Source: Lachnospiraceae bacterium UBA3282 (GTDB lineage: Bacteria > Bacillota > Clostridia > Lachnospirales > Lachnospiraceae). From it: a stretch of 37,351 bases of DNA. Numbering within the stretch: position 1 is the first letter of the stretch; each line of letters starts with the position of its first letter. The translations under genes and the position numbers were made by a program. The DNA lies in contig DETS01000019.1 of the NCBI GenBank assembly GCA_002361735.1, positions 1-37,351 of the forward strand. Direction: 5' to 3'. Below, in pieces: positions 6,708 through 14,632 of the stretch. The notes below the pieces were generated by a model, which searched no databases, was not told the origin of the DNA, and saw only the letters and a program-made list of their open reading frames with translations.

Positions 6708-8201
6708 ATGAATTTTGTATGCAATTTTCCCTTCTTTTCCATCCTGTTAAGCCTTTTTTCGGGCACAATCTGTTCCGTACTGCCCGCAAAGGCGGCAAAG
6801 ATCGTAAACCGTGTGGTGATCGTCGTGGTCGGGCTGCTTTCCGCAACTCTGCTCCTTTACCTTATATCGGTGGGCGAACCCTTTATCTATTGGATGGGGC
6901 ATTTCCCCGCCCCCTGGGGCAATGAGATCCGTGCCGGCATTCTGGAAGCGGGCATGGCACTGTTTTTTTGTATCATCATGTACTTATCCATGGCGGGCGG
7001 TGCACATAAGCTTTTCGATGAGGTGGATGAGAGCAAACATAACCTCTACTATATTCTGGTAAACCTGCTGCTCTCCTCCCTGCTCGCATTGGTTTACACC
7101 AACGATATGTTCACGGCATACGTTTTTGTGGAGATCAACACCATCTCCGCCTGCGGTCTGATCATGATCAGGCAGGTGGGGCGCACCATTGAGGCGGCTG
7201 TGCGCTATATGATCATGAGCCTATTGGGGTCCGGACTTCTACTCTTTGGTCTCTGCATCATGTATGACCTCACGGGACACCTTTTGATGAGCAACATCAA
7301 GGAATCCGTCGCTCTGCTCGTGGCAAGCGGCGAATACCAGATCCCGCTGATCGTTTCCGTCGCTTTGATGTGTGTGGGTCTGTGCATCAAAAGCGCACTG
7401 TTTCCTTTTCACGCCTGGCTGCCTGATGCCTATGGATATTCCACGGTATCCTCCGCGGCAATCCTTTCCAGCTTGGTGTCCAAGGGTTACATCTTTTTAC
7501 TGATTAAAATTATTTACCGTGTCATCGGCTTTAACATCTTTAACAATACCAGAATTATCGACGTCCTCTTTGTTTTTGGTCTGATGGGGATGATTTTCGG
7601 TTCCACCAGCGCCATCAGGGAAAATGATGTCCGTCGGATGATCGCCTTTTCCTCCGTGGCACAGATCGGCTATATCTATATGGGCTTCGGCATGGGCACA
7701 CAGGCGGGCATGGTGGCGAGCGTTTACCATATCCTCTCCCACGCAGCAACCAAGTCCCTGCTGTTTATCGCCGCAATCGGCCTGACAGAGGTGTCGGGCG
7801 GCAGCCGTAAACTTGTTGACCTGACAGGTTCCGGTTACCGCAACAAATGGGCGGGCGTAGCCTTTACCGCAGGCTCTCTGTCCATGGTCGGTATTCCCCT
7901 TTTCTCGGGCTTTATCAGCAAGCTGCTTTTTGCGCAGGCAGCCGTTCAGGTAGAGGGTAAGATGCTTGCCTCCCTGATTGTTTTGGGTATCAGCACCATT
8001 TTGAATGCCATTTACTTTATGAAGACCGTAATCCGCCTTTATACTGCGACAGGAAATTCTCCTTACCGGGGGATTACCTTTGGAAAGATGAAGCGATATG
8101 CTATAACACTGATCTTTTTCATCCTTTTGAATATATTGCTGGGCGTAAGTTCTCAGCCGATCGTGGATCTGATCGAGCAAGGGCTTGCCATGTTCTCCTA
8201 A
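6708..8201 (+). CDS. mnhD: Antiporter subunit 1 (MnhD/NuoN-like, proton-conducting)
   Basis: A 497-residue protein with about 14 helices of the NuoL/M/N family, the ion-translocating type of Mrp and complex I. The conserved helix-5 Glu is E142 (FVEINTIS), and the broken helix-7 Lys is K228 in IKSALFPFHAWLPDAY, followed by the conserved histidine H235. A second conserved region reads HAATKSLLFIAA. The start directly abuts the mnhC stop. This is the subunit closest to MrpD/MbhH in style. An 84-bp gap with a small hairpin separates it from the next antiporter gene. Confidence 0.88.
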   Translation: MNFVCNFPFFSILLSLFSGTICSVLPAKAAKIVNRVVIVVVGLLSATLLLYLISVGEPFIYWMGHFPAPWGNEIRAGILEAGMALFFCIIMYLSMAGGAHKLFDEVDESKHNLYYILVNLLLSSLLALVYTNDMFTAYVFVEINTISACGLIMIRQVGRTIEAAVRYMIMSLLGSGLLLFGLCIMYDLTGHLLMSNIKESVALLVASGEYQIPLIVSVALMCVGLCIKSALFPFHAWLPDAYGYSTVSSAAILSSLVSKGYIFLLIKIIYRVIGFNIFNNTRIIDVLFVFGLMGMIFGSTSAIRENDVRRMIAFSSVAQIGYIYMGFGMGTQAGMVASVYHILSHAATKSLLFIAAIGLTEVSGGSRKLVDLTGSGYRNKWAGVAFTAGSLSMVGIPLFSGFISKLLFAQAAVQVEGKMLASLIVLGISTILNAIYFMKTVIRLYTATGNSPYRGITFGKMKRYAITLIFFILLNILLGVSSQPIVDLIEQGLAMFS

Positions 8202-8251
8202 GCTGTCACATATTATATGGAAAGTTTTTAATTCTGAAAAACGGGATTCCG

Positions 8252-8267
8252 AACAGTTACAACTGTT
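8252..8267 (+). promoter_or_regulatory. Small hairpin before the second antiporter gene
   Basis: AACAGTT (8252-8258) and AACTGTT (8261-8267) form a compact inverted repeat just 4 nt before the AAGGAG ribosome binding site (8272-8277) of the gene at 8286. Only one short T-run (TTTT) overlaps its 3' arm, so it is a weak terminator at best. It might adjust relative expression of the subunits. Seen in sequence; the role is speculative. Confidence 0.3.
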
Positions 8268-8285
8268 TTACAAGGAGATGACCAT

Positions 8286-9752
8286 ATGTACTGTATTTTA
8301 TTATCCATCTTTTTCCCCATCCTTGCGGGGCTGTTTTTACTGATTCGCTTTCGGACGCCGCTTGCGGGTGAAAAGAAAAACGAAGATCGAAAAAAGCTCC
8401 TGCTTTTGACGGGAACGTTTCTTGTCACCACGGCGCTTTTGACCGCTGCTGCTCTGCTTACGGCAACGGAACGCTTTACACTGTTTTATTTGACGGAAAC
8501 GCTGCCGATCTATTTTAAGATCGACACGACGGGGACGTTATTTTCCCTGCTCGCTATGATTGTCGTGCTCTGCGCAGGTTTCTTTTCCTTTGAATACATG
8601 AAACACGAGGAGCGGGAGGGACGTTATTACGGCTTTTACCTGATCGTATTCGGGGTATTGAATGCTTTATGCTTTGCGGGCAACCTGATCACCTTCTATC
8701 TCTTTTTTGAACTGTTAACGCTTTCCTCCATGCCTTTGGTATTGCACTGCGGTACGAAAGAAGCTGTTATGGCAGGCTTAAAGTATCTGTTTTACTCGCT
8801 TTGCGGCGCCTACGCGGGATTGTTCGGCATCTATTTTCTCTATCAATATACTGATACGCTGACTTTCTTCCACGGCTCATTATATGTTACCGCTATAGCG
8901 GAACATGGCGGCTTCCTTTTACTGATTGCCTTTATCATGATTCTCGGCTTCGGTGTGAAGGCAGGCATGTTTCCCATGCACGCCTGGCTGCCCACGGCGC
9001 ATCCCGTGGCGCCCGCGCCCGCTTCCGCGCTTCTGTCCGCCATGATCGTGAAGGCCGGTGTGCTCGCCATCATTCGGGTGACTCACTTTTTTGGCGATGA
9101 TTTTCTGCAAGGTACCTGGGTGCAGACCGCCTGGATCTGTCTGACGCTTGTAACGATATTTATGGGATCGCTTCTCGCCTACCGAGAACCCATCTTAAAA
9201 AAGAGACTGGCCTACTCCACGGTCAGCCAGCTTTCCTACATCCTCTTTGGTCTTGCCGTGATGAATGAGGAGGCTTATATCGGCAGCGTACTTCAAGTGC
9301 TGGCACATGGTTTTGTCAAAGCAGCGCTTTTCCTCTGCGCCGGAGCATTCATTTATAAAACCGGGAAGACGCGGGTGGACGAGCTTCGCGGTATCGGCAG
9401 GGAAATGCCGCTCACCCTCTGGTGCTGGACGATTGCCTCTCTGGGTCTGATCGGTATTCCCCCGACAGGCGGCTTTATCAGCAAGTGGTATCTGGCGATC
9501 GGCTCCCTAAAAAGCAACATTCCCGTTCTGGGCGTGCTGGGACCGATCATCCTTCTGGTAAGCGCGTTGCTGACTGCAGGCTACCTGCTGCCAATCACAG
9601 TACGCGGCTTTTTCCCGGGAGCGGATTATGATCGCAATCCGTTGGAAAAGAAAGAACCCGGCAAATTGATGACGGTACCGATCCTAATTCTGACAACTCT
9701 GTCAGTTTTGATCGGTCTGTTTCCGGACAGTGTTGCTTTTATATGGCACTGA
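8286..9752 (+). CDS. Antiporter subunit 2 (NuoL/M/N family)
   Basis: A 488-residue polytopic membrane protein with all key residues of an ion-translocating antiporter subunit: helix-5 E142 (FYLFFELLTLSSMP), K225 in GVKAGMFPMHAWLPTAH, H232, and the motif PVAPAPASALLSAMIVKAG. A later conserved segment is VLAHGFVKAALFLCAGA. The start has an AAGGAG ribosome binding site at 8272-8277. It resembles the fourth subunit (11298) more than the third in its HPVAPAPASALLS segment. It probably forms one of four stacked ion-pumping units of the complex. Confidence 0.85.
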   Translation: MYCILLSIFFPILAGLFLLIRFRTPLAGEKKNEDRKKLLLLTGTFLVTTALLTAAALLTATERFTLFYLTETLPIYFKIDTTGTLFSLLAMIVVLCAGFFSFEYMKHEEREGRYYGFYLIVFGVLNALCFAGNLITFYLFFELLTLSSMPLVLHCGTKEAVMAGLKYLFYSLCGAYAGLFGIYFLYQYTDTLTFFHGSLYVTAIAEHGGFLLLIAFIMILGFGVKAGMFPMHAWLPTAHPVAPAPASALLSAMIVKAGVLAIIRVTHFFGDDFLQGTWVQTAWICLTLVTIFMGSLLAYREPILKKRLAYSTVSQLSYILFGLAVMNEEAYIGSVLQVLAHGFVKAALFLCAGAFIYKTGKTRVDELRGIGREMPLTLWCWTIASLGLIGIPPTGGFISKWYLAIGSLKSNIPVLGVLGPIILLVSALLTAGYLLPITVRGFFPGADYDRNPLEKKEPGKLMTVPILILTTLSVLIGLFPDSVAFIWH

Positions 9753-9772
9753 TAGATTTGATAAGGAGGTAA

Positions 9773-9808
9773 GATTGAAACATCACACGGATGTGCTGAT
9801 TTTCAATC
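9773..9808 (+). repeat. Structured intergenic element, copy 2 (hairpin 1 only)
   Basis: GATTGAAA (9773-9780) pairs perfectly with TTTCAATC (9801-9808). Inside, ATCA pairs with TGAT and CAC pairs with GTG around a GGAT loop, with single bulged C residues. The core ATCACACKGATGTGCTGATTT is shared with copy 1 except for the one K position, while the outer stem bases differ in a paired way (GTG/CAC versus GAT/ATC). The hairpin sits between a canonical AAGGAGGT (9763-9770) and the ATG at 9819, so it separates a ribosome binding site from its start codon. Confidence 0.78.
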
Positions 9809-9818
9809 GAAGGTATCC

Positions 9819-11282
9819 ATGATTATTTTAGTGATTATCATTCCATTGATAACAGGAATCCTCGTCCCCGTGATTCCTTTTCAGAAACGCTGGCAAAAGG
9901 AAGTGTTTCTGGAAACAGCGGTGGTGCTCAACAGCATTCTCGTGTGGTATCTGCTTTTACACCACTCGACCAGCACCTTTTTGCTGGCGCACTTTACGGG
10001 TGACCTAAATATCAGCTTTCGCGTGGATGGCGTGAGTATGGTGTTTGCGGGGCTGGTCTCCGCGCTCTGGCCGTTTGCCACGCTCTATGCCTTTGAATAT
10101 ATGACAAAAGAGGAGCACGAGAACGTGTTTTTCCTCTTTTACACCCTGACCTACGGGGTGACGCTGGGCATTGCTCTTGCCGCTAATTTGCTCACCATGT
10201 ATTTCTTTTATGAGCTGTTAACGCTTGTGACCGTGCCTTTGGTCATGCACACGCTGACCCGCGAGGCGGTACTGGCAAGCCGTAAATACCTCTACTATTC
10301 GCTGGGCGGCGCTGCGTTTGCCTTCCTTGGTCTGATCATGGTCATCGTGTATGGAACCACCACCGATTTTATTCTTGGCGGCGTGCTGGATCCCGCAAAA
10401 ATCAACGGCAAGACCAATGTCCTGCTGTTGATCTATGTGATGGCTTTTCTGGGTTTCGGTGTAAAGGCAGCGGTCTGCCCCTTTAACTCCTGGCTCCCCC
10501 AGGCGGGCGTTGCCCCCACTCCCGTTACCGCCCTGCTTCATGCGGTAGCCGTGGTAAAATCGGGCGCCTTTGCCATTATCAGACTGACCTATTTCAGTTT
10601 TGGGACGGATTTCCTAAAAGGCACCTGGGCACAGGATGTGGTGATGGCGATCGTCATGTTTACCATCATCTACGGCTGCAGCCGGGCAGTAAAGGAGACG
10701 CACATCAAAAGACGGCTCGCCTACTCGACGATCAGCAACCTTTCCTACATCCTGTTTGGCGTCGTCATTATGACGCCATTGGGACTTGCGGCTGCTCTGA
10801 CGCATTTGGTATTCCATGCCGTTATGAAGATCTGCTCCTTTTTCTGTGCGGGCGCCATCATGCACCAGACCGACCGCCACTATGTACGCGAACTCGATGG
10901 ACTCGGCTATAAAATGCCCTGCGTGTTTGGCATCTTTGCCATCTCCGCCTTTGCACTCATGGGCGTTCCCGGTCTGGCAGGCTTTATCAGTAAATGGAAT
11001 CTTGCCCAAGCAGCCGTGGAGAGCGAAAATCCCCTTGCCTGGGGCGGCATTGCCTGCCTGCTGGTGTCGGCGCTTCTGACCGCCATCTATATGCTTACGA
11101 TCGTGGTGCGCGCCTTCTTCCCCGGAAAGGATTTCGATTATGCCAAAGTGGAAGGGGCGAAAGATCCGAACTGGCAGATGCTGGTACCTCTGTTTGTATT
11201 TACCCTGTTTATTATCTATTTCGGCTTGTGCTCGCAGCCGATCGTAGACTTTTTCAGCAATGTTGCCATCGGGAATGCGTAA
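9819..11282 (+). CDS. Antiporter subunit 3 (NuoL/M/N family)
   Basis: A 487-residue antiporter-type subunit. The helix-5 Glu is E132 (MYFFYELLTLVTVP) and the helix-7 Lys is K216 (GFGVKAAVCPFNSWLPQAG). Position 223 is Asn where the sister subunits have His in the P-x-H-x-W-L-P motif, so the usual proton path may be altered. The start has two candidate ribosome binding sites: AAGGAGGT at 9763-9770, cut off by the hairpin of copy 2, and GAAGG (9809-9813) 5 nt before the ATG. It is followed by the large fourth subunit after 15 nt. Confidence 0.85.
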   Translation: MIILVIIIPLITGILVPVIPFQKRWQKEVFLETAVVLNSILVWYLLLHHSTSTFLLAHFTGDLNISFRVDGVSMVFAGLVSALWPFATLYAFEYMTKEEHENVFFLFYTLTYGVTLGIALAANLLTMYFFYELLTLVTVPLVMHTLTREAVLASRKYLYYSLGGAAFAFLGLIMVIVYGTTTDFILGGVLDPAKINGKTNVLLLIYVMAFLGFGVKAAVCPFNSWLPQAGVAPTPVTALLHAVAVVKSGAFAIIRLTYFSFGTDFLKGTWAQDVVMAIVMFTIIYGCSRAVKETHIKRRLAYSTISNLSYILFGVVIMTPLGLAAALTHLVFHAVMKICSFFCAGAIMHQTDRHYVRELDGLGYKMPCVFGIFAISAFALMGVPGLAGFISKWNLAQAAVESENPLAWGGIACLLVSALLTAIYMLTIVVRAFFPGKDFDYAKVEGAKDPNWQMLVPLFVFTLFIIYFGLCSQPIVDFFSNVAIGNA

Positions 11283-11297
11283 GGAGGTTAGGTGGAA

Positions 11298-13391
11298 ATG
11301 AAGGTTCCTATGAAGAAATCTTATCAGATAACTGCAAATATCATAACAGGAGCGGCCTTTGCCCTCTGCGGTCTGCTCGCAATACAGATGTTGACGGGCG
11401 CCTCGAGTGGTTTGACCTTTGATATCCCCTATGTGTGCGGTCTGGGTCTGCATTTCCGGACAGACGATTTTCGTGCCCTGTACGGAACGATTGCCGCCTT
11501 TATGTGGTTTATGGCAACACTTTTTTCCGGAGAATACTTTGCCCGCCATGAAAAAATGGAACCCGATCGTGACCACCATACGGGAAGATACTATATTTTC
11601 CTGCTCATCACACTTGCCGCCACGGAAGGAGTGTTCTTTTCCGCAGACTTTTTTACCACTTTTATCTTTTTTGAGATCATGTCTCTCACCTCTTATGTGT
11701 GGGTGGCACAGGATGAAAAACCCGAATCTCTGCGGGCAGGCGCGACTTATCTGGCGGTAGCCGTGATCGGCGGTCTGGTCATGCTGATGGGTATTTTCCT
11801 GCTCTACGATGTGACAGGCACTTTGTTCTTTGACGATCTGGTCAAGGCATACGTCCATTACGGACCGGTATCCTCTCATCACGATGCGCTATCCAAAATC
11901 TGGGCGGCGGGGCTCTGCCTGCTGTTTGGTTTCGGCGCGAAAGCGGGCGCCTTTCCGCTGCATATCTGGCTGCCGAAAGCCCATCCTGTGGCTCCGGCTC
12001 CCGCCTCGGCACTGCTTTCCGGTATTTTGACTAAGGCAGGGATGTTCGGCATCCTGATTCTGACTTCTTACCTGTTTTTGGGGAACGCTCTCTGGGGCGG
12101 TCTGATCTTGATACTCGGCGTCCTTACCATGGTGATCGGCGCGGTACTTGCGGTCTTTTCTATCGACTTAAAACGGACGCTCGCCTGCTCGTCGGTGTCC
12201 CAGATCGGCTTTATCCTGGTCGGCGTGGGAATGTCCGGCTTATTGGCGGAAGAAAACGCCCTTGCCCTGCGGGGCAGCCTGCTTCATATGGTGAATCATT
12301 CCCTGTTAAAACTCGTGCTCTTTATGGCTGCAGGCGTGGTCTTTATGAATGCGCATAAACTGGATCTCAATGCCATCCGCGGCTTCGGGCGGAAAAAACC
12401 GCTCCTTCACTATATTTTTCTGATGGGGCTTTTTGGCATCGGCGGAATGCCGCTCTGGAACGGCTATGTCAGCAAAACGCTGATTCATGAGAGCATTGTG
12501 GAATATATCTCTGCCATCAACGCGGGAATCCTCCCCGGCCTCTTTGGCACTTCCTTTATGCGCGCCGTGGAATGGATCTTTTTGATCAGCGGCGGGCTGA
12601 CAGTTGCCTATATGCTGAAACTTTATATTTGTATCTTCCGGGAGAAAAATGCGGATGCTGCGGTACAGAAACATTATGACGATCTGCGGGGAAGCTATAT
12701 GAATCAAACGAGCGCCTTTGCTCTTACACTCAGCGCCACCCTGCTGCCGCTTATGGGATTTCTTCCAAACATCGTGATGGACGGCATTGCGAATATGGGA
12801 CAGGGATTTCTGCATGCAGCGGAGGCGGAACCCGTCTCCTACTTCTCTGTTACAAATCTGCGCGGCGCCCTGATTTCTCTGGTCATCGGCGGACTGCTCT
12901 ATGTGTGTATTGTGCGCCCTCTTTTACGAAGAAAATCCGCAGACGGCGCGGATAGATATTATGTTAACCTATGGCCCGCCTGGCTCGACTTGGAAAACCT
13001 TATTTACCGCCCGCTGCTCTTACAGATCCTGCCCTTTACCTTTGGTATGATCTGCCGCTTTTTGGACAGCTTGGTTGACACGGTGGTGGTAGTGCTGAGA
13101 AAGACGATATACCGGGATGAAAAGCTGCCGCACGAGCGCTTTGAAGGCACACTCTTTACTCACCTGTGCGCCTGCACGGCGAATGCTTTTCAGGAACTTT
13201 GGAACCATACGTTTAGAAAAACACATCCGAAACACACGGATTATGAACACAAACTGGCTCTCATGCAGGAAGAATTGAATGAAAACACCACGCTGATCGC
13301 CAGAAGTATGTCCTTCGGGCTGCTGTTATTCTGTGTGGGACTGATCCTGACAGTCGCTTATCTGTTTGTTAAGGATGTATTTCAGTGGTAG
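11298..13391 (+). CDS. Antiporter subunit 4, large NuoL-like with C-terminal extension
   Basis: A 697-residue NuoL-type subunit. Antiporter core: helix-5 Glu in FIFFEIMSLTSYVW (about residue 126), Lys in FGAKAGAFPLHIWLPKAH (about 215), PVAPAPASALLSGILTKAG, and NHSLLKLVLFMAAG. After about residue 520 it has an extra region with further helices, a hydrophilic His/Glu/Lys-rich segment (WNHTFRKTHPKHTDYEHK) and a final helix, recalling the long C-terminal extension of NuoL/MrpA-like subunits. GTG at 11292 is an alternative start; the ATG at 11298 is better spaced from AAGGAGG (11281-11287). It is the last gene of the operon and its 3' end overlaps the convergent epimerase gene by 23 nt, leaving no room for a separate terminator. 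Confidence 0.85.
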   Translation: MKVPMKKSYQITANIITGAAFALCGLLAIQMLTGASSGLTFDIPYVCGLGLHFRTDDFRALYGTIAAFMWFMATLFSGEYFARHEKMEPDRDHHTGRYYIFLLITLAATEGVFFSADFFTTFIFFEIMSLTSYVWVAQDEKPESLRAGATYLAVAVIGGLVMLMGIFLLYDVTGTLFFDDLVKAYVHYGPVSSHHDALSKIWAAGLCLLFGFGAKAGAFPLHIWLPKAHPVAPAPASALLSGILTKAGMFGILILTSYLFLGNALWGGLILILGVLTMVIGAVLAVFSIDLKRTLACSSVSQIGFILVGVGMSGLLAEENALALRGSLLHMVNHSLLKLVLFMAAGVVFMNAHKLDLNAIRGFGRKKPLLHYIFLMGLFGIGGMPLWNGYVSKTLIHESIVEYISAINAGILPGLFGTSFMRAVEWIFLISGGLTVAYMLKLYICIFREKNADAAVQKHYDDLRGSYMNQTSAFALTLSATLLPLMGFLPNIVMDGIANMGQGFLHAAEAEPVSYFSVTNLRGALISLVIGGLLYVCIVRPLLRRKSADGADRYYVNLWPAWLDLENLIYRPLLLQILPFTFGMICRFLDSLVDTVVVVLRKTIYRDEKLPHERFEGTLFTHLCACTANAFQELWNHTFRKTHPKHTDYEHKLALMQEELNENTTLIARSMSFGLLLFCVGLILTVAYLFVKDVFQW

Positions 13392-14496
13392 ATGACCTGT
13401 TCTCCGCCCACTCGCTTAATATCCTTATGATCCTCTCAGAAGCATGCCCGTCACCATATGGGTTTTTCGCCTGTGCCATACTTTGATAGACATCGGGATT
13501 CGTCAATAACTCGATCAAATGTTTTTTGATATCGGCTTTTTGGGTGCCAACCAGCTTAAGTGTCCCCGCCGCTATACCTTCCGGTCTCTCCGTCGTATCG
13601 CGCATGACCAATACCGGTTTGCCAAGCGACGGCGCCTCCTCCTGAATCCCACCGCTGTCTGTCATGATCAGATACGCGTGATCCATCAGGTTATGAAACG
13701 CCACAACATCCAACGGCTCTATCAGTCTGATCCTGTCCGTCTCACCCAAAATATCATCTGCTGTTTGTCTGACCACCGGATTCATATGCACGGGATAAAC
13801 GACCTTGATATCTTCGTAAACTTCCACGACTTCCTTAATCGCCTCAAACATCATCTGCATCGAATTTCCGATATTTTCCCGTCGGTGTGCCGTCAATAGG
13901 ATAAGTCTGCTGCCTTTTGCCCAATCGAGAATCTCACTGGAAAACGCCTTGGAAACCGTCGTTTTCAAGGCGTCAATTACCGTATTTCCGGTCACAAATA
14001 TCGTTTCTTTTTCTTTCCCCTCCGCCAGCAGATTTTCCTTCGCGCAATCGGTGGGCGCAAAATACAAATCGGAAATCACATCAACAGCCTGTCTGTTAAA
14101 TTCTTCCGGATAGGGTGAAAATTTGTTATAAGTACGCAATCCCGCTTCTACATGCCCTACAGGGATGCTCATGTAAAAACATGCCAATGCTGTCGCAAAT
14201 GCCGAGGTCGTGTCTCCATGTACCAAAACAATGTCCGGTCTCTCCTTGTCCAGAACCTCTCTTATCCTTTGCAGGACGTTGATGGTAATATCAAACAAAT
14301 CCTGCTTTTCTTTCATAATATCCAGATTATAGTGGGGAATCACCTGAAAAACATCTAATATCGGCTTTAGCATCTCTCTGTGCTGTCCCGTGATACAGAC
14401 AACCGTCTCTATCTCCTGATGCCGTTTCAACTCCTTAATGATCGGACACATCTTTATCGCTTCCGGCCGCGTGCCGAATACCAGCATAATCTTCAT
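13369..14496 (-). CDS. wecB: UDP-N-acetylglucosamine 2-epimerase (non-hydrolysing)
   Basis: A 375-residue cytosolic enzyme interconverting UDP-GlcNAc and UDP-ManNAc, the first step towards ManNAcA in surface polysaccharides. The family start KIMLVFGTRPEAIKM is intact, followed by VHGDTTSAFATALACFY, GHVEAGLRT, TAHRRENIG and the C-terminal TDSGGIQEEAPSLGKPVLVMR, which includes the catalytic Glu and nucleotide-binding residues. Length matches the family. The frame is open up to 14565, but the extra residues come from the hairpin element, so the ATG at 14496 is chosen. It is downstream of the dehydrogenase gene in the same operon. Confidence 0.93.
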   Translation of the reverse strand: MKIMLVFGTRPEAIKMCPIIKELKRHQEIETVVCITGQHREMLKPILDVFQVIPHYNLDIMKEKQDLFDITINVLQRIREVLDKERPDIVLVHGDTTSAFATALACFYMSIPVGHVEAGLRTYNKFSPYPEEFNRQAVDVISDLYFAPTDCAKENLLAEGKEKETIFVTGNTVIDALKTTVSKAFSSEILDWAKGSRLILLTAHRRENIGNSMQMMFEAIKEVVEVYEDIKVVYPVHMNPVVRQTADDILGETDRIRLIEPLDVVAFHNLMDHAYLIMTDSGGIQEEAPSLGKPVLVMRDTTERPEGIAAGTLKLVGTQKADIKKHLIELLTNPDVYQSMAQAKNPYGDGHASERIIRILSEWAENRSSTTEIHP

Positions 14497-14512
14497 CGTT
14501 TTTCCCCATTTC

Positions 14513-14596
14513 TGCGCTGCTTTTTGCGCATGAACGAGTTTGTGACAAGCAACGCGCAGACACAAATCTCGCGATTGAAAATTTCAATTTTCAATC
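14513..14596 (-). repeat. Structured intergenic element, copy 3 (three hairpins)
   Basis: Read on the minus strand, the order matches copy 1. Hairpin 1 is GATTGAAAAT (at 14596-14587) with ATTTTCAATC (14582-14573), loop TGAA. Hairpin 2 is CGAGATTTGTG with CACAAACTCG (14571-14535, one bulge). Hairpin 3 is TGCGC with GCGCA (14530-14513). It fills the gap between the dehydrogenase stop and the epimerase start. TTTTCAATCG is shared with copy 2, and the TTTTCA...CGC...ATTTGTG...TCACAAA run with copy 1. Like the others it lies in a gap inside an operon, in the direction of transcription. Confidence 0.75.
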
Positions 14597-14632
14597 TTCT
14601 TCCCTTCGTCTGTTTCTTTTTTCTTTCATGTC

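Noticed and set aside
10614..11882. 422-residue open frame on the minus strand
   Set aside because: It is antisense to antiporter subunits 3 and 4, rich in His/Gln/Lys as expected for mirror reading of membrane-protein genes, and has no recognisable domain.
3766..13391. Complex I or membrane-bound hydrogenase
   Set aside because: No NuoB, C, D, I, hydrogenase large or small subunit, or iron-sulfur motifs lie in or next to the operon, so only the antiporter-type membrane module can be supported.
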